The position numbers and the translations under genes were made by a program. Shown here piece by piece: positions 26,237 to 35,121 of a stretch of 64,000 bases of DNA. The stretch comes from Candidatus Babeliales bacterium (GTDB taxonomy: Bacteria > Babelota > Babeliae > Babelales > Chromulinivoraceae). Below the pieces are notes generated by a model. That model worked only from the letters and a program-made list of their open reading frames with translations, searched no databases and was not told the DNA's origin. Each line of letters starts with the position of its first letter. Position 1 is the first letter of the stretch. The stretch is from positions 1 through 64,000 of the forward strand of contig JBAZWT010000001.1 in assembly GCA_041660205.1 (NCBI GenBank), read 5' to 3'.

Positions 26237-27178
26237 ATGAAAATAAAAACAGTCTATATTTTTATCAGCTTGATTGGTCTTCAAATTGAAATTCAAGCTC
26301 CCCCAAAAAAATTTAAGGGTAATCGTGCAATAGTTTCTGGAGCGTCAGCTCTCTATATGAAAAATGAAGTATGTACACCTGTTTCAGCTGCTTTAGAATT
26401 GCCAGAAAATACTTTAACAAGGCAAGGTTCTACAAGTCTTGTAATTCAGGAACAACCAGAAGAGCAGCAAGAGCCAATTCCTATGGATTCTCTTGAAGAT
26501 GTTGCATCACAAAATGATGCATTGCAAGAAGTTACAGCATTGCCTTTAGACGCTTATAAATCTTCTGCGAAGTTTGCATCCTTGAAAGATGTAGCAGGAA
26601 CTCCACCGCTTACTATATTAGAGATACAAGCTCGTGATGATTTAAAAAATCTACAAACTGAATGGGATATAGCTGAGGAAGAAGAACCAACTGAAAATAA
26701 AAGTTGGTCAGAAATTCTTGCAAAAATACCTGAATCCGCTTGGAGAAAATATGTGGCCGACAACTATCGCATCGAACGCTTACTTCGCGAAGTAGCAGCA
26801 GTCCAAACATATAAAATCCTTTCTAATAAAGCTAAAAGCGGTTCACTTGTAACATTTATTAGCCGACTAAACCATTACAAAAATGGAGAAGGTGATACTT
26901 GGGTTAACGAAGCAGCACGCCAAGCTATAGATGATGACCAAGAAGAGGAATTAAAAAATATTCTCATCCCTGAAATTAAACCGTCATCAGCCCTAACAGG
27001 AGCAACTCGCGGTATGGTCTTAGAATATCTAGGACTTTGTGGAAAAACTAAACAAGAAGCTCATGATCAGTACGTTAAACGCCTAGAAAATATTATCCAT
27101 TCATTAGATGAACATCAACCGTCCGAAGCTACAAAAAATAACAATGCTAATGACGATGATGATGATGACTGTCAGTAA
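26237..27178 (+). CDS. Exported acidic helical protein, unknown function
   Basis: A 313-residue protein starting with a hydrophobic segment (VYIFISLIGLQIEIQA). The mature part is helical and acidic; the C-terminus is a run of Asp with a final CQ. It has no recognised family. The AT-rich spacer upstream has a weak ribosome site (AAACAATAAACCT). It is probably co-transcribed with the 25213 gene and ends at the terminator at 27237. Confidence 0.55.
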   Translation: MKIKTVYIFISLIGLQIEIQAPPKKFKGNRAIVSGASALYMKNEVCTPVSAALELPENTLTRQGSTSLVIQEQPEEQQEPIPMDSLEDVASQNDALQEVTALPLDAYKSSAKFASLKDVAGTPPLTILEIQARDDLKNLQTEWDIAEEEEPTENKSWSEILAKIPESAWRKYVADNYRIERLLREVAAVQTYKILSNKAKSGSLVTFISRLNHYKNGEGDTWVNEAARQAIDDDQEEELKNILIPEIKPSSALTGATRGMVLEYLGLCGKTKQEAHDQYVKRLENIIHSLDEHQPSEATKNNNANDDDDDDCQ

Positions 27179-27236
27179 ATTTTCCTAAACATATTTTTGA
27201 ATTACCATAAAGACGATTTATAGAGACGATTTTAAA

Positions 27237-27275
27237 TAGAGACGATTTTAAAAAGATCGTCTCTATTATTTATTT
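27237..27275 (+). terminator. Rho-independent terminator
   Basis: TAGAGACGAT at 27237-27246 pairs with ATCGTCTCTA at 27256-27265, followed by TTATTTATTTTT. The left arm has a second copy just upstream (27221-27230), an internal duplication that could make an alternative stem. Confidence 0.85.
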
Positions 27276-27653
27276 TTACCAATTTATTTTTACCCGAATT
27301 CGATATTAAAAAACATCCATCAATGCGCTTATTGTATAGTATTTCAATCTCATTTAAACCAATAAGCATCCACCCCTCGTTTTCCTCCCAGCCGTCGCCT
27401 TTGGCTATAGCGGGCATGGCTGGCTTGCCGCGTCCAGCGAAGCCTTGTGCGAAGCTTGAAGCTAGAGAATCCAGTTTTTTAAAATGGATTTGATCAATTT
27501 TATTTTAAAAAAGATTCATAAACAGAAAATGATTTTATAAAAACATTTCAAGCTTTTCTATTGCCAAAGATCGTTCTCATGATACAATCAGAAAGTTTTC
27601 AACAAAGACAATTGTATTTATTTTTATAAAAAACTTAACAAAATAGGCAAAAT
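27266..27653. other. Intergenic interval with palindromic element
   Basis: Apart from the palindromic element at 27388-27456, I see no gene. A short minus-strand frame (27232-27417) overlaps both the terminator and the element and has no protein-like features. The last 100 bases are very AT-rich and probably hold the promoter of the 27654 operon. Confidence 0.5.
27388..27456. repeat. Dispersed GC-rich palindromic element, copy with second half
   Basis: It begins CCAGCCGTCGCCTTTGGCTA and continues TAGCGGGCATGGCTGG; CCAGCC pairs with GGCTGG. A related inverted copy lies at 29846-29873. The following bases (CCAGCGAAGCCTTGTGCGAA) look like another arm. Confidence 0.55.
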
Positions 27654-28121
27654 ATGAAATTTAAAATTTTTACATTATTAACTGTCTTTTCTTTTGTAGC
27701 TTTTGCTGAAGAGTTAAAAAATGTAAAGGATAGTGTAACTTTTGTTTCATCTGAAACTTTTGACAATGAAAAACAAGCATTATTGAATCAAGAGCAAAAA
27801 GAACAATTATCTTGCATGATGAGTTTATTTTTATCAGACGAACAAGAATCTTTAACTATTTCAGAAATTGAAGCTAGAAAGCGTGGAGCGTTTTTATTAA
27901 CAGGAGTTATTGTATATCAAACTTCTCGAGTTGTTGGTCATGTTGGTGTATGGGTATCTGCTGGAGCAATGATTGTTGGGGGGACCGTTACAGGTGGCCC
28001 TGCTGGCGGAGGCGCTGCATATCTTGCTGCATTAACCATGGTTGGACCTGCATCAGCGGCGGTTGAAACTGGTTCTCTTGCCCTTGGCACAATAGCATCA
28101 TTTATTCCTGGTCTTCCTTAA
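27654..28121 (+). CDS. Exported protein with Gly-rich hydrophobic C-terminal half
   Basis: A 155-residue protein with a signal peptide (MKFKIFTLLTVFSFVAFA). A hydrophilic part of about 65 residues is followed by a long hydrophobic, Gly/Ala-rich half (GVWVSAGAMIVGGTVTGG, AAYLAALTMVGPASAAVETG). Such glycine-zipper-like segments can insert into membranes or oligomerise. No family was recognised. It is the first gene of a three-gene set with 28136 and 28428. Confidence 0.55.
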   Translation: MKFKIFTLLTVFSFVAFAEELKNVKDSVTFVSSETFDNEKQALLNQEQKEQLSCMMSLFLSDEQESLTISEIEARKRGAFLLTGVIVYQTSRVVGHVGVWVSAGAMIVGGTVTGGPAGGGAAYLAALTMVGPASAAVETGSLALGTIASFIPGLP

Positions 28122-28135
28122 TTCAAAGGGTATAA

Positions 28136-28423
28136 ATGAAAAATGTAAGCTTTTTCCATTTATGGCTTAAAAGATCACCTGCTTTGCTTCTTATAATTTT
28201 TGTTTGTGCTTTGTCGCAAATAGTTAAATATATTCTTACATATCACTTAAACTCTTATGAAAACACTTTAATTTTTAAGTGCTTTCAGTTACTTTTTTTC
28301 TACCCATCGATAAATGGTTTTTTACCTTTGTTGGGTTTGATACTTATAGTGTGCGCTTTCTCCATGCTTGTTTTTATTGAATATTCTTATATCACGCCTC
28401 GCTCCATGGAATCAAAGAAATGA
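28136..28423 (+). CDS. Small membrane protein, two to three helices
   Basis: A 95-residue protein with hydrophobic segments near residues 16-33 (ALLLIIFVCALSQIVKYI), 45-60, and 62-80 (LPLLGLILIVCAFSMLVFI). It starts 14 bases after the 27654 gene, and the next gene starts four bases after its end, so the three form an operon. No function is suggested by sequence. Confidence 0.55.
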   Translation: MKNVSFFHLWLKRSPALLLIIFVCALSQIVKYILTYHLNSYENTLIFKCFQLLFFYPSINGFLPLLGLILIVCAFSMLVFIEYSYITPRSMESKK

Positions 28424-28427
28424 TTTT

Positions 28428-29357
28428 ATGAAATCATTGATACGACATATAAATTTAAGTGTGATATTAATTCTTTCATGTTCATCTGTTCTATATGGAT
28501 GGATGGCAACATTAAAAGTTATGCAACATTCTAATGGTCACATTGTTCGTTTGGCTGGAGATGTACACTTAGAAGCATTTGCTCAACATAAAAATTTTAG
28601 GCAAGCCACAGAGCAAGAATTAATGTTTTTGATGAACATAGAAGAGCCATTAAGTGTTTTTTTGAATAAAGAATCTTACAAAAATGAATGTTTTGTAGTA
28701 GAAAAAATTGTCTTTGATCTGTTGCAAGTTGCAGATTTTTTTCCAAATTTATTAACGCAATGTGGAATGGTTGCTGTTCCCTTGATAACAAGATTGAATG
28801 TTTTAGCACATCAACAAATAGATTGTCTCATTAAGGCAAGAATTGCTTGTATTAATAAATGTACGTTATCTCCTAAAATAGAAATTATTCCTTATGACGT
28901 TCGAAGCAAATATCAGGAATTGAGCAAAATGAGTTTTTATTTTAATCAACAAGAACATGATGTTTTTTGTGAAAATTTGGTAAAATATCAAAGTTTTTTA
29001 AAAAAAGATTTAATGCTTTTTGTTGATCCAGCAAATAAGTATGATCAAATTTTTAATGATTTTATTATAACTAAAGGAAATTTATTGTTAAAAAAAATAA
29101 ATAATCCTTTAGAGTTAGAAAATTTTTTTATATATGCTTTTGCGAATTTAGGTTATTTGCGATTTGTTGCACACAATTCACACAAAAATATTACTTTATA
29201 TCTAGGCATAATTCATTGTCATGCTATTGCTCAAGATTTGGAAAAAGTTGGATATAAAATTATTTTTGAAAAAGGGGAGTATCAAGAAGAACCCTTTTCT
29301 AAAAATATAATTCCCGGAGCTTGCTCTAAGCAAGATTATCAAAATTTTTTTCATTAA
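28428..29357 (+). CDS. Exported protein, third gene of the 27654 operon, unknown function
   Basis: A 309-residue protein. The ATG at 28428 gives a signal peptide (INLSVILILSCSSVLYG); the frame is open further upstream but overlaps the previous gene. The mature part begins with VRLAGDVHLEAF and near the end has KNITLYLGIIHCHAIAQDLE followed by KVGYKIIF. Both are reminiscent of small alpha/beta folds in which an 'xLxxGxxH' turn is repeated, but I could not place a family. The gene is noticeably more AT-rich than its neighbours. Confidence 0.55.
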   Translation: MKSLIRHINLSVILILSCSSVLYGWMATLKVMQHSNGHIVRLAGDVHLEAFAQHKNFRQATEQELMFLMNIEEPLSVFLNKESYKNECFVVEKIVFDLLQVADFFPNLLTQCGMVAVPLITRLNVLAHQQIDCLIKARIACINKCTLSPKIEIIPYDVRSKYQELSKMSFYFNQQEHDVFCENLVKYQSFLKKDLMLFVDPANKYDQIFNDFIITKGNLLLKKINNPLELENFFIYAFANLGYLRFVAHNSHKNITLYLGIIHCHAIAQDLEKVGYKIIFEKGEYQEEPFSKNIIPGACSKQDYQNFFH

Positions 29358-29403
29358 ATAATGGATGTATTAATTGATATTTTTCAACTTCGAATTCGAA
29401 GTT

Positions 29404-29817
29404 TTATTTTATTACATATCCCAACTTTGGACCACGCTCATACTTATCATGCGCTTGTTTAAAATGTGTATAAGATTGCTTACAATAATGGCGCACATCA
29501 TACTCTGAAAGTTTTGATTTACCCTGTTGCGTGGTCATATGCTTTTGACAACTGCGCACAAACTGTTTCTTTTTCACCAAATCATCCCCAACTAAAATGT
29601 TGCCGAGCAAAGAAGTTTGTATCAACGGATCAAGCGATATCAAGCAAGGATTTTTTGCCCCTATCTTTTTAGATGATCCGCTCAAATGCTGGCAATGTTG
29701 TTCTAGCACGTTCATCAAATACCATCGAAAATTATAGATCTGCTCTGATGGCTGTATAAAACTGGCCGCACAAAGACCAATAATTGCACTCAAAGCTATT
29801 TTTTTTAGAATTTCCAT
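29404..29817 (-). CDS. Small exported protein with several cysteines
   Basis: A 137-residue protein with a signal peptide (ILKKIALSAIIGLCAASF). The mature part is helical, with four cysteines (EQHCQHL, NPCLISL, RSCQKHM, HYCKQSY) that could form two disulfides. No family was recognised. It is convergent with the 28428 gene, with only 46 bases between. Confidence 0.55.
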   Translation of the reverse strand: MEILKKIALSAIIGLCAASFIQPSEQIYNFRWYLMNVLEQHCQHLSGSSKKIGAKNPCLISLDPLIQTSLLGNILVGDDLVKKKQFVRSCQKHMTTQQGKSKLSEYDVRHYCKQSYTHFKQAHDKYERGPKLGYVIK

Positions 29818-29845
29818 TTTCTTACCCCTTCGTCATTTTGACGAA

Positions 29846-29873
29846 TCCGCCATAGCCATAGGCGACGGCTGGA
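29846..29873. repeat. Dispersed GC-rich palindromic element, inverted copy
   Basis: It reads ATCCGCCATAGCCATAGGCG followed by ACGGCTGG. The reverse complement matches the left half of the copy at 27388. Confidence 0.55.
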
Positions 29874-29937
29874 CCATTTGCATTCATTTTGACAGACTAG
29901 GGTAGATCAAATCAAGAGTTTTTGGCTTTAATACAAC

Positions 29938-29966
29938 AAAAAGCCCCGAGATTTTCGGGGCTTTTT
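29938..29966 (-). terminator. Terminator of lon (works on both strands)
   Basis: AAAAAGCCCCGAG pairs with (T)TCGGGGCTTTTT around a 3-4 base loop. On the minus strand it follows the lon stop by about 25 bases and ends in a T-run. Confidence 0.93.
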
Positions 29967-29992
29967 AACTCTCTAAAAATACAATCTACAGT

Positions 29993-32341
29993 TTACTTAA
30001 CCAGTGGCATTAACACATGCTCAAGCACTTCATCGGCATGACGTACCCAAATAATGTTCATGTCTTCGATAATATCTTTGATGCTATTCCAATCATTTTT
30101 ATTATCTTCTGGCAAAATAACCGTTCTTAAGTTATTTCGTTTTGCAGCAAGTACTTTTTCTTTCACGCCACCAATTGGCATCACTTCACCACGTAAATTC
30201 AGCTCACCAGTCATTGCAAAAGAAGCATTGACTGCACGGCCCGTAAAGGTCGAAAGCATTGATGAAAGAAGTGTAATACCCGCAGAAGGACCATCTTTTG
30301 GCACAGCTCCAGCTGGTACGTGGATATGCAAATCATACGTTGTGAATTTTGCTTGATCAATGTTAAACTGCGCAGCATGTACTCGAGCATAGCTTAAGGC
30401 TGCTTGCGCTGACTCTTTCATCACTTCGCCCAAATGACCAGTCAGGATTAATTTTCCTGTTCCTGGCATAAGAACTGATTCGATTTTTAACACATCACCA
30501 CCAAATGATGTCCATGCCAGACCGTTAGTCATTCCAACCATATGAGTTTTACTATCAATTTTATCTGCTGGATACTTTTTCGGGCCCAAGAATTTTTCTA
30601 AGTTTTTCTTAGTAATCGTAATGACTTCTTCTTTTTCTACAAAGGCACGTGCTGCTTTTGCGCACAATTTTTTAATGATCTGAGCAAGATGTCGAACGCC
30701 AGCTTCTCTGGTGTACTCATAAATCACGGTATCAAGCACCGATCTACCAATCTGTAAAGAATTCTCTTTCAGTCCAGTTTCCTGCATAGCCTGTTTAATC
30801 AAATATTTTTTAGCGATTTGCTGTTTTTCTTCAATGGTATATCCAGAAAGCTGAATTAATTCCATACGATCCATAAGCGGTCCAGATATCGCATTCGGGT
30901 CATTGCACGTTAAAATAAACATCACATTAGAAAGATCGAACGGAATCCCTACATAGTTGTCATAAAACTCTTTGTTTTGATTTGGATCTAACACCTCAAG
31001 AAGAGCTGCTGATGGATCTCCTTTGAAGTCAGCGCCGATTTTATCGATTTCATCAATTAAAATCACAGGGTTCATAGAGCCTGCTTTTTTTAAAGCCTGA
31101 ATAATTCTTCCCGGCATAGCTCCTACATAAGTTCTTCTGTGGCCACGAATTTCAGATTCGTCTTTAACGCCACCGAGTGAAATCCTTTGAAAATTTCTAC
31201 CCATAGTTTTTGCTATCGATTTACCTAAAGAAGTTTTTCCAGCTCCTGGAGGACCAGCAAAACAAATAATTGGGCTTGCTCCATCAGATTTTAAATTCCT
31301 AACTGCAATAAAATCTAAGATGCGATCTTTAACGTCTTCAAGTCCATAATGATCTTCGTCTAAAACACTTTTTGCATTTTGAATGTTTAAATTATCTTTA
31401 GTGTGCACGCCCCAAGGCATGGATAATAAAAGCTCGATATGATTGCGCGTTATAGTTGCTTCCATTGATTCAGGAGAAACACGTTCTAATTTATCAATGT
31501 GCTTTTCGATTTCTTTTTTCATAGCGTCTGGGATGTTTTTAGCGTTTAATGCGGCTTTCATCTCTTCCATCTCATCAACTATATCTTCGCCTAACTCTTT
31601 TTTAATCGCTTTGAGTTGCTCACGAAGATAATACTCATGCTGATTTTTATTTATTGAATCACGCGTATGAGTTCTGATACGCTCTTGTACCTCAACAATT
31701 GAAATTTCTTTTGAAAGCTCTGCATACACGCCTTGGAGTAAATCATCAATGCTTGTGCATTCAAGCAGTAGCTGCGATTCATGACTTTTTACCTCAATAT
31801 GAGACAGAACAAATTCAGCTATTTTTTCTGGATCATGCATTTTTGACAAGATTGCATAAAAATCAGGAGTTATTGTATTGCTCGTGATTGAAAGCTGTTC
31901 AGAAATGTCTTTGATGTTTTTAATAAGCGCACGGGTTGATTCAGTCACTTCATTGTTAAATGGCAACTCTTCAATTTCTGCAAGTAACATGTCATCTCGA
32001 ATAGTTAGGTCTTTAACCATTACCCGTTGAATACCTTGGACGAGCACTTTAATGCCATCGTTGGGTACATTAATGACCCGCATGATTGTTGCAACAGTTC
32101 CAATCGAGTATAAATTATCAGTGTCAATTTCTTGTCCCTCTTCTCCGGACTGCCGAGCAGACAGTAAAAGAACGTACTTTTCTGTTTCAACCGCTTGCTT
32201 AATACCATTCATAATTCTGTCATCTAAAACTAAAAGTGGCATAATCATATTTGGAAAAACAGTGACGTTAATTGTTGGCACTACCGGAATAATTTTTGGA
32301 ACAGCTTCTAAAGAATGATCTTGTGCGAGATTGATTTCCAT
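29993..32341 (-). CDS. lon: ATP-dependent protease La
   Basis: A 782-residue Lon that degrades damaged and regulatory proteins in the cytoplasm. An N-terminal substrate-binding domain (PVVPTINVTVFPNMIMPLLV) is followed by the AAA+ module with Walker A CFAGPPGAGKTSLGKSIA near residue 360 and Walker B PVILIDEIDKIG. The serine-lysine protease domain has the catalytic Ser in PKDGPSAGITLL and the Lys in IGGVKEKVLAA. Length is normal. A GGGGGA ribosome site precedes the ATG. It is divergent from the ABC ATPase gene at 32550. Confidence 0.97.
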   Translation of the reverse strand: MEINLAQDHSLEAVPKIIPVVPTINVTVFPNMIMPLLVLDDRIMNGIKQAVETEKYVLLLSARQSGEEGQEIDTDNLYSIGTVATIMRVINVPNDGIKVLVQGIQRVMVKDLTIRDDMLLAEIEELPFNNEVTESTRALIKNIKDISEQLSITSNTITPDFYAILSKMHDPEKIAEFVLSHIEVKSHESQLLLECTSIDDLLQGVYAELSKEISIVEVQERIRTHTRDSINKNQHEYYLREQLKAIKKELGEDIVDEMEEMKAALNAKNIPDAMKKEIEKHIDKLERVSPESMEATITRNHIELLLSMPWGVHTKDNLNIQNAKSVLDEDHYGLEDVKDRILDFIAVRNLKSDGASPIICFAGPPGAGKTSLGKSIAKTMGRNFQRISLGGVKDESEIRGHRRTYVGAMPGRIIQALKKAGSMNPVILIDEIDKIGADFKGDPSAALLEVLDPNQNKEFYDNYVGIPFDLSNVMFILTCNDPNAISGPLMDRMELIQLSGYTIEEKQQIAKKYLIKQAMQETGLKENSLQIGRSVLDTVIYEYTREAGVRHLAQIIKKLCAKAARAFVEKEEVITITKKNLEKFLGPKKYPADKIDSKTHMVGMTNGLAWTSFGGDVLKIESVLMPGTGKLILTGHLGEVMKESAQAALSYARVHAAQFNIDQAKFTTYDLHIHVPAGAVPKDGPSAGITLLSSMLSTFTGRAVNASFAMTGELNLRGEVMPIGGVKEKVLAAKRNNLRTVILPEDNKNDWNSIKDIIEDMNIIWVRHADEVLEHVLMPLVK

Positions 32342-32549
32342 AACTTTCCCCCTTCAAGGTTTTGGCTCTTCCTCCCAATTTATTTCCTTGCAGTCTAAGC
32401 AAAGAACAAAGATCAAAACAAGAGCCTTCCTATTTTTACACCCAAAAGAGAATGTCAGTCTTTTTTTTCTTGAAAAAAACTTACCCAACACTTATGCTTA
32501 AATTTCAAAATAGTAAACATTACAACAGCACTCACAGAGGGTTTTCGTC

Positions 32550-33224
32550 ATAAAAGCTCAAATTTTTTCAATTCAAAATCTTTCCAAAACCTTCATTCAG
32601 GCAAGCATACCCGTCCAAATCTTTGACGATATTTCTTACAACTTTGACCCGAACCTATCATATGCGCTCATGGGCTGTTCGGGAACTGGAAAATCGACGC
32701 TTTTACACATGATGGCAGGCATAGACCACCCATCCCATGGAACTATTGCCCTAGGCGACCTTACTATTTCTTCTCTATCATTCCACCAAAAAATAGAATT
32801 TTTACAAAAATCAGTAAGCATCGTCCTCCAGCAGCCATACTTGATAAGTGAGCTGACCGTTTTAGAGAATGTGATGCTCAAAGAAATCATTTCAAGCGGC
32901 GTCACGTCAGAAAGCAAAGATCGAGCACTGCAGCTTTTAACAGAAATCGGACTTGAAGGTAAAGCTAACTGCCTTCCAAGCACACTGTCTGGCGGGCAAC
33001 AACAACGAGTGGCAATTTTGCGAGCTATTTTCCACGTGCCACAATTTTTACTGGCTGATGAACCTACGGGAAATTTAGACGAAGCATCAGGAGACCGTAT
33101 CATCAACCTGCTACTGCACTATAAAAAAAAATATGCCATGGGCCTAATCATTAGTACCCATGACATAAAAATTGCACAACGATGTGATGTTATTTTAAAA
33201 ATAGAGCATCAAAAACTATTTTGA
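32550..33224 (+). CDS. LolD/MacB-type ABC ATPase with apparent ATA start
   Basis: A 224-residue ATPase of the LolD/FtsE/MacB group. Walker A is MGCSGTGKSTLLHMMAG, the signature LSGGQQQRVAILRAI, Walker B FLLADEPTGNLDEASG, and the switch His is in STHD. The first ATG (32670) lies inside Walker A, so translation must begin earlier. The frame is open from 32517, and an ATA codon at 32550 is eight bases after AGAGGG; from it the protein would read (M)KAQIFSIQNLSKTF, a normal family N-terminus. No ATG, GTG or TTG lies between. The start is therefore non-standard, or an ATG was changed to ATA. No permease gene is adjacent, so the partner must be elsewhere. Confidence 0.85.
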   Translation: MKAQIFSIQNLSKTFIQASIPVQIFDDISYNFDPNLSYALMGCSGTGKSTLLHMMAGIDHPSHGTIALGDLTISSLSFHQKIEFLQKSVSIVLQQPYLISELTVLENVMLKEIISSGVTSESKDRALQLLTEIGLEGKANCLPSTLSGGQQQRVAILRAIFHVPQFLLADEPTGNLDEASGDRIINLLLHYKKKYAMGLIISTHDIKIAQRCDVILKIEHQKLF

Positions 33225-33246
33225 CCTTGATCTCTTCATCATATGT

Positions 33247-33474
33247 TTATTTTTTACTATCGACCTTCTTTATGTGAGCAAACACCGTGCAATATGTTCC
33301 GTCAGAAAATTCTAGTCTGATATCTCCATTAGAAAGAGTCGTTTTTCGCGGAGCTTCCTCTGTCAACTTTTTATCTGCCTGACTTACAACACTAGAATTT
33401 TTATCTGATGCTTGAGAACTATTAAGGACATCACTCATCATAAGTAACGCAAATCCTACATATATTCTTTTCAT
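33247..33474 (-). CDS. Small exported protein of a local three-gene family, member 1
   Basis: A 75-residue protein with a signal-like N-terminus (MKRIYVGFALLMMSDVL). It shares the start MKRI(Y/F)xGxxLxMMSD with the protein at 33813. The C-terminal part has LSNGDIRLEFSDGTYCTVF, the 'NG-x-I-x-L-x-x-DG' turn also seen in the two neighbours. Unknown function. It is convergent with the 32550 gene. Confidence 0.5.
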   Translation of the reverse strand: MKRIYVGFALLMMSDVLNSSQASDKNSSVVSQADKKLTEEAPRKTTLSNGDIRLEFSDGTYCTVFAHIKKVDSKK

Positions 33475-33499
33475 TACACGACCTTTTCTTAAAAAATAA

Positions 33500-33781
33500 C
33501 TATTTTAACATTGGAGGATGATCAACACACTTACCATTGGGATATTTAGTTTGAGATGACCCATCTGAATACAGAGTCAAAATAAGTCCACCGTTAAGAG
33601 TCCGCGTACTGATCACTTCTTTACGATCTAAAGCAACAGGATCAATAAATTTTTTAGGCTTACCAGGCACTAAACTTTCAGACTTATCAGACACTAAGTT
33701 TTTAGGCTTATCAGACGCTAAGCAAGGCTGAGCCACAAAGCCTACAGCGAATAATATTAAAAAAAACATACATTTTTTCAT
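33500..33781 (-). CDS. Small exported protein of a local three-gene family, member 2
   Basis: A 93-residue protein with a signal peptide (MKKCMFFLILFAVGFVAQPCLA). A short near-repeat (PKNLVSDKSESLVPGKPKKF) is followed by LNGGLILTLYSDGSSQTKYP and NGK. The 'DGS-x-x-x-YPNG' pattern resembles the beta-strand repeats of TCP10/CPAP G-box domains, but the stretch is short. The ATG at 33781 is chosen over upstream positions because it starts the signal peptide and has AGGG seven bases away. Confidence 0.5.
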   Translation of the reverse strand: MKKCMFFLILFAVGFVAQPCLASDKPKNLVSDKSESLVPGKPKKFIDPVALDRKEVISTRTLNGGLILTLYSDGSSQTKYPNGKCVDHPPMLK

Positions 33782-33812
33782 CCTTAACCCTTCATTACTA
33801 CATGGAAAAAAA

Positions 33813-34169
33813 TTAATTAAATTGCCCCGAGTAAACAGTAGCTGTTGTGCCACGAGGAGACATAATCATGCTTGATCCATCTTCATATGTAGTCACAACA
33901 CGATTGTCAGAAAGTATCTCTTCCGAAATTATTGGATTGGTAACAAATCCACCGCTACGCATCTGAAATATGCAAAGTCCACTTGTACAATAAAATAAAA
34001 TACGTCCATCAGGAAGCTCCTTCCTGCAACATACACGTGTACCTAATTTTTCTATATCCTTTTTGGCATATGCATTAAGCCCTTTAGCCATCGTATCGCT
34101 AGGTGTTTGCGAAGGCTTAACTATGTCGCTCATCATAAACAACATCACGCCTAAAAATATTCTCTTCAC
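33813..34169 (-). CDS. Small exported protein of a local three-gene family, member 3
   Basis: A 118-residue protein with a signal-like N-terminus (MKRIFLGVMLFMMSDIV). It carries two strand-turn units: RKELPDGRILFYCTSGLCIF and LSDNRVVTTYEDGSSMIMS followed by PRG. The second resembles the DGS/YPNG unit of member 2. Several cysteines suggest disulfides. It is probably the first gene of the three-gene run transcribed right to left. Confidence 0.5.
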   Translation of the reverse strand: MKRIFLGVMLFMMSDIVKPSQTPSDTMAKGLNAYAKKDIEKLGTRVCCRKELPDGRILFYCTSGLCIFQMRSGGFVTNPIISEEILSDNRVVTTYEDGSSMIMSPRGTTATVYSGQFN

Positions 34170-34219
34170 CTGGTCCCTTTCAATAAATCCCTAAAATATT
34201 AAACCCTAATCTTATTTAC

Positions 34220-34996
34220 TTAGTAGCGTCGACGCCTTTGCGCATTGATGCTTTCTTGTTGCAATGCATGAGTTCTCATAATTTGTAGCTCGTCAACATA
34301 TTCTTTTTGACTTTGTAACATACGCTTAAATTTCTCTAAATGTATAGCCATATCTCGTAACATTGAACAAATCACTGCACTTTCTTCATTGTCAGCAAAA
34401 GACTTAATAAAATTTAAATGTTTTTGTATTTTACTGTGACATGCAACATATGGGTACATTGTTGTAAACACAAACGTATTTCTGCAATGTTGTAAAATAT
34501 CCTGATCACTTAGTTTGTTGCCAGCTCTCAATAACTCTGCGTATAAAGTAAAAATTGAAACTATTTGAATGTGCTGGTAAGCAATTTTTTGAGAAGCCGT
34601 CCAATTCCAAGGACATAACCACGAATTATAAGAATTTGAAATTGATTCTTCTAAAGATAAAACATCTTCTCTGGTAGCTTCAGTTGAAAAGTTTAAAAGT
34701 TTTTCATCAGTAACATCGTTTATAAAATCATCACTAGTATGCTTTTTTAAGCCTTGATAGTACTCGCAGACCTGTGCGTCATAGACATTATGCCAGCTTA
34801 CATCGTATGCTACTTTAGTAGCTAAAATCAATCCCACAACTGCAGCAATCACTTCGCCCTTGATTTGATCATTTCTAAAAATACTGAATTGAACTCCGCC
34901 AGCATTGAAGTCAGTGCCATAGCCAAAATTAACAGCCCGGATGTCATGCATAAATCCCATAACAAAAGCAATTAATAAAAAATGTTTTTTTTGCAT
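34220..34996 (-). CDS. Exported helical protein, unknown function
   Basis: A 258-residue protein with a signal peptide (MQKKHFLLIAFVMGFMHDIRA). A short Gly-rich start (NFGYGTDFNAGGVQF) is followed by a hydrophobic segment (IAAVVGLILATKVAYDV) that may be a membrane helix, then helices with cysteines and an Arg-rich C-terminus (RRRRY). The frame is open to 35086; the ATG at 34996 has an AAGGA site and starts the signal peptide. It is divergent from murJ. Confidence 0.55.
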   Translation of the reverse strand: MQKKHFLLIAFVMGFMHDIRAVNFGYGTDFNAGGVQFSIFRNDQIKGEVIAAVVGLILATKVAYDVSWHNVYDAQVCEYYQGLKKHTSDDFINDVTDEKLLNFSTEATREDVLSLEESISNSYNSWLCPWNWTASQKIAYQHIQIVSIFTLYAELLRAGNKLSDQDILQHCRNTFVFTTMYPYVACHSKIQKHLNFIKSFADNEESAVICSMLRDMAIHLEKFKRMLQSQKEYVDELQIMRTHALQQESINAQRRRRY

Positions 34997-35121
34997 AAAC
35001 TTTTTCCTTAAATTATTAATAAAAATGGCTAAGACAAACATAATTCTATCGAGAATAGCCTTTTTAGTAAAACAAATTATACTCAATATTCATACTTACT
35101 TATTTTAGGGGTTAATGCAAT

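Noticed and set aside
27232..27417. Short minus-strand frame of 61 codons
   Set aside because: It overlaps a terminator and a palindromic element, and nothing in the sequence is recognisable.
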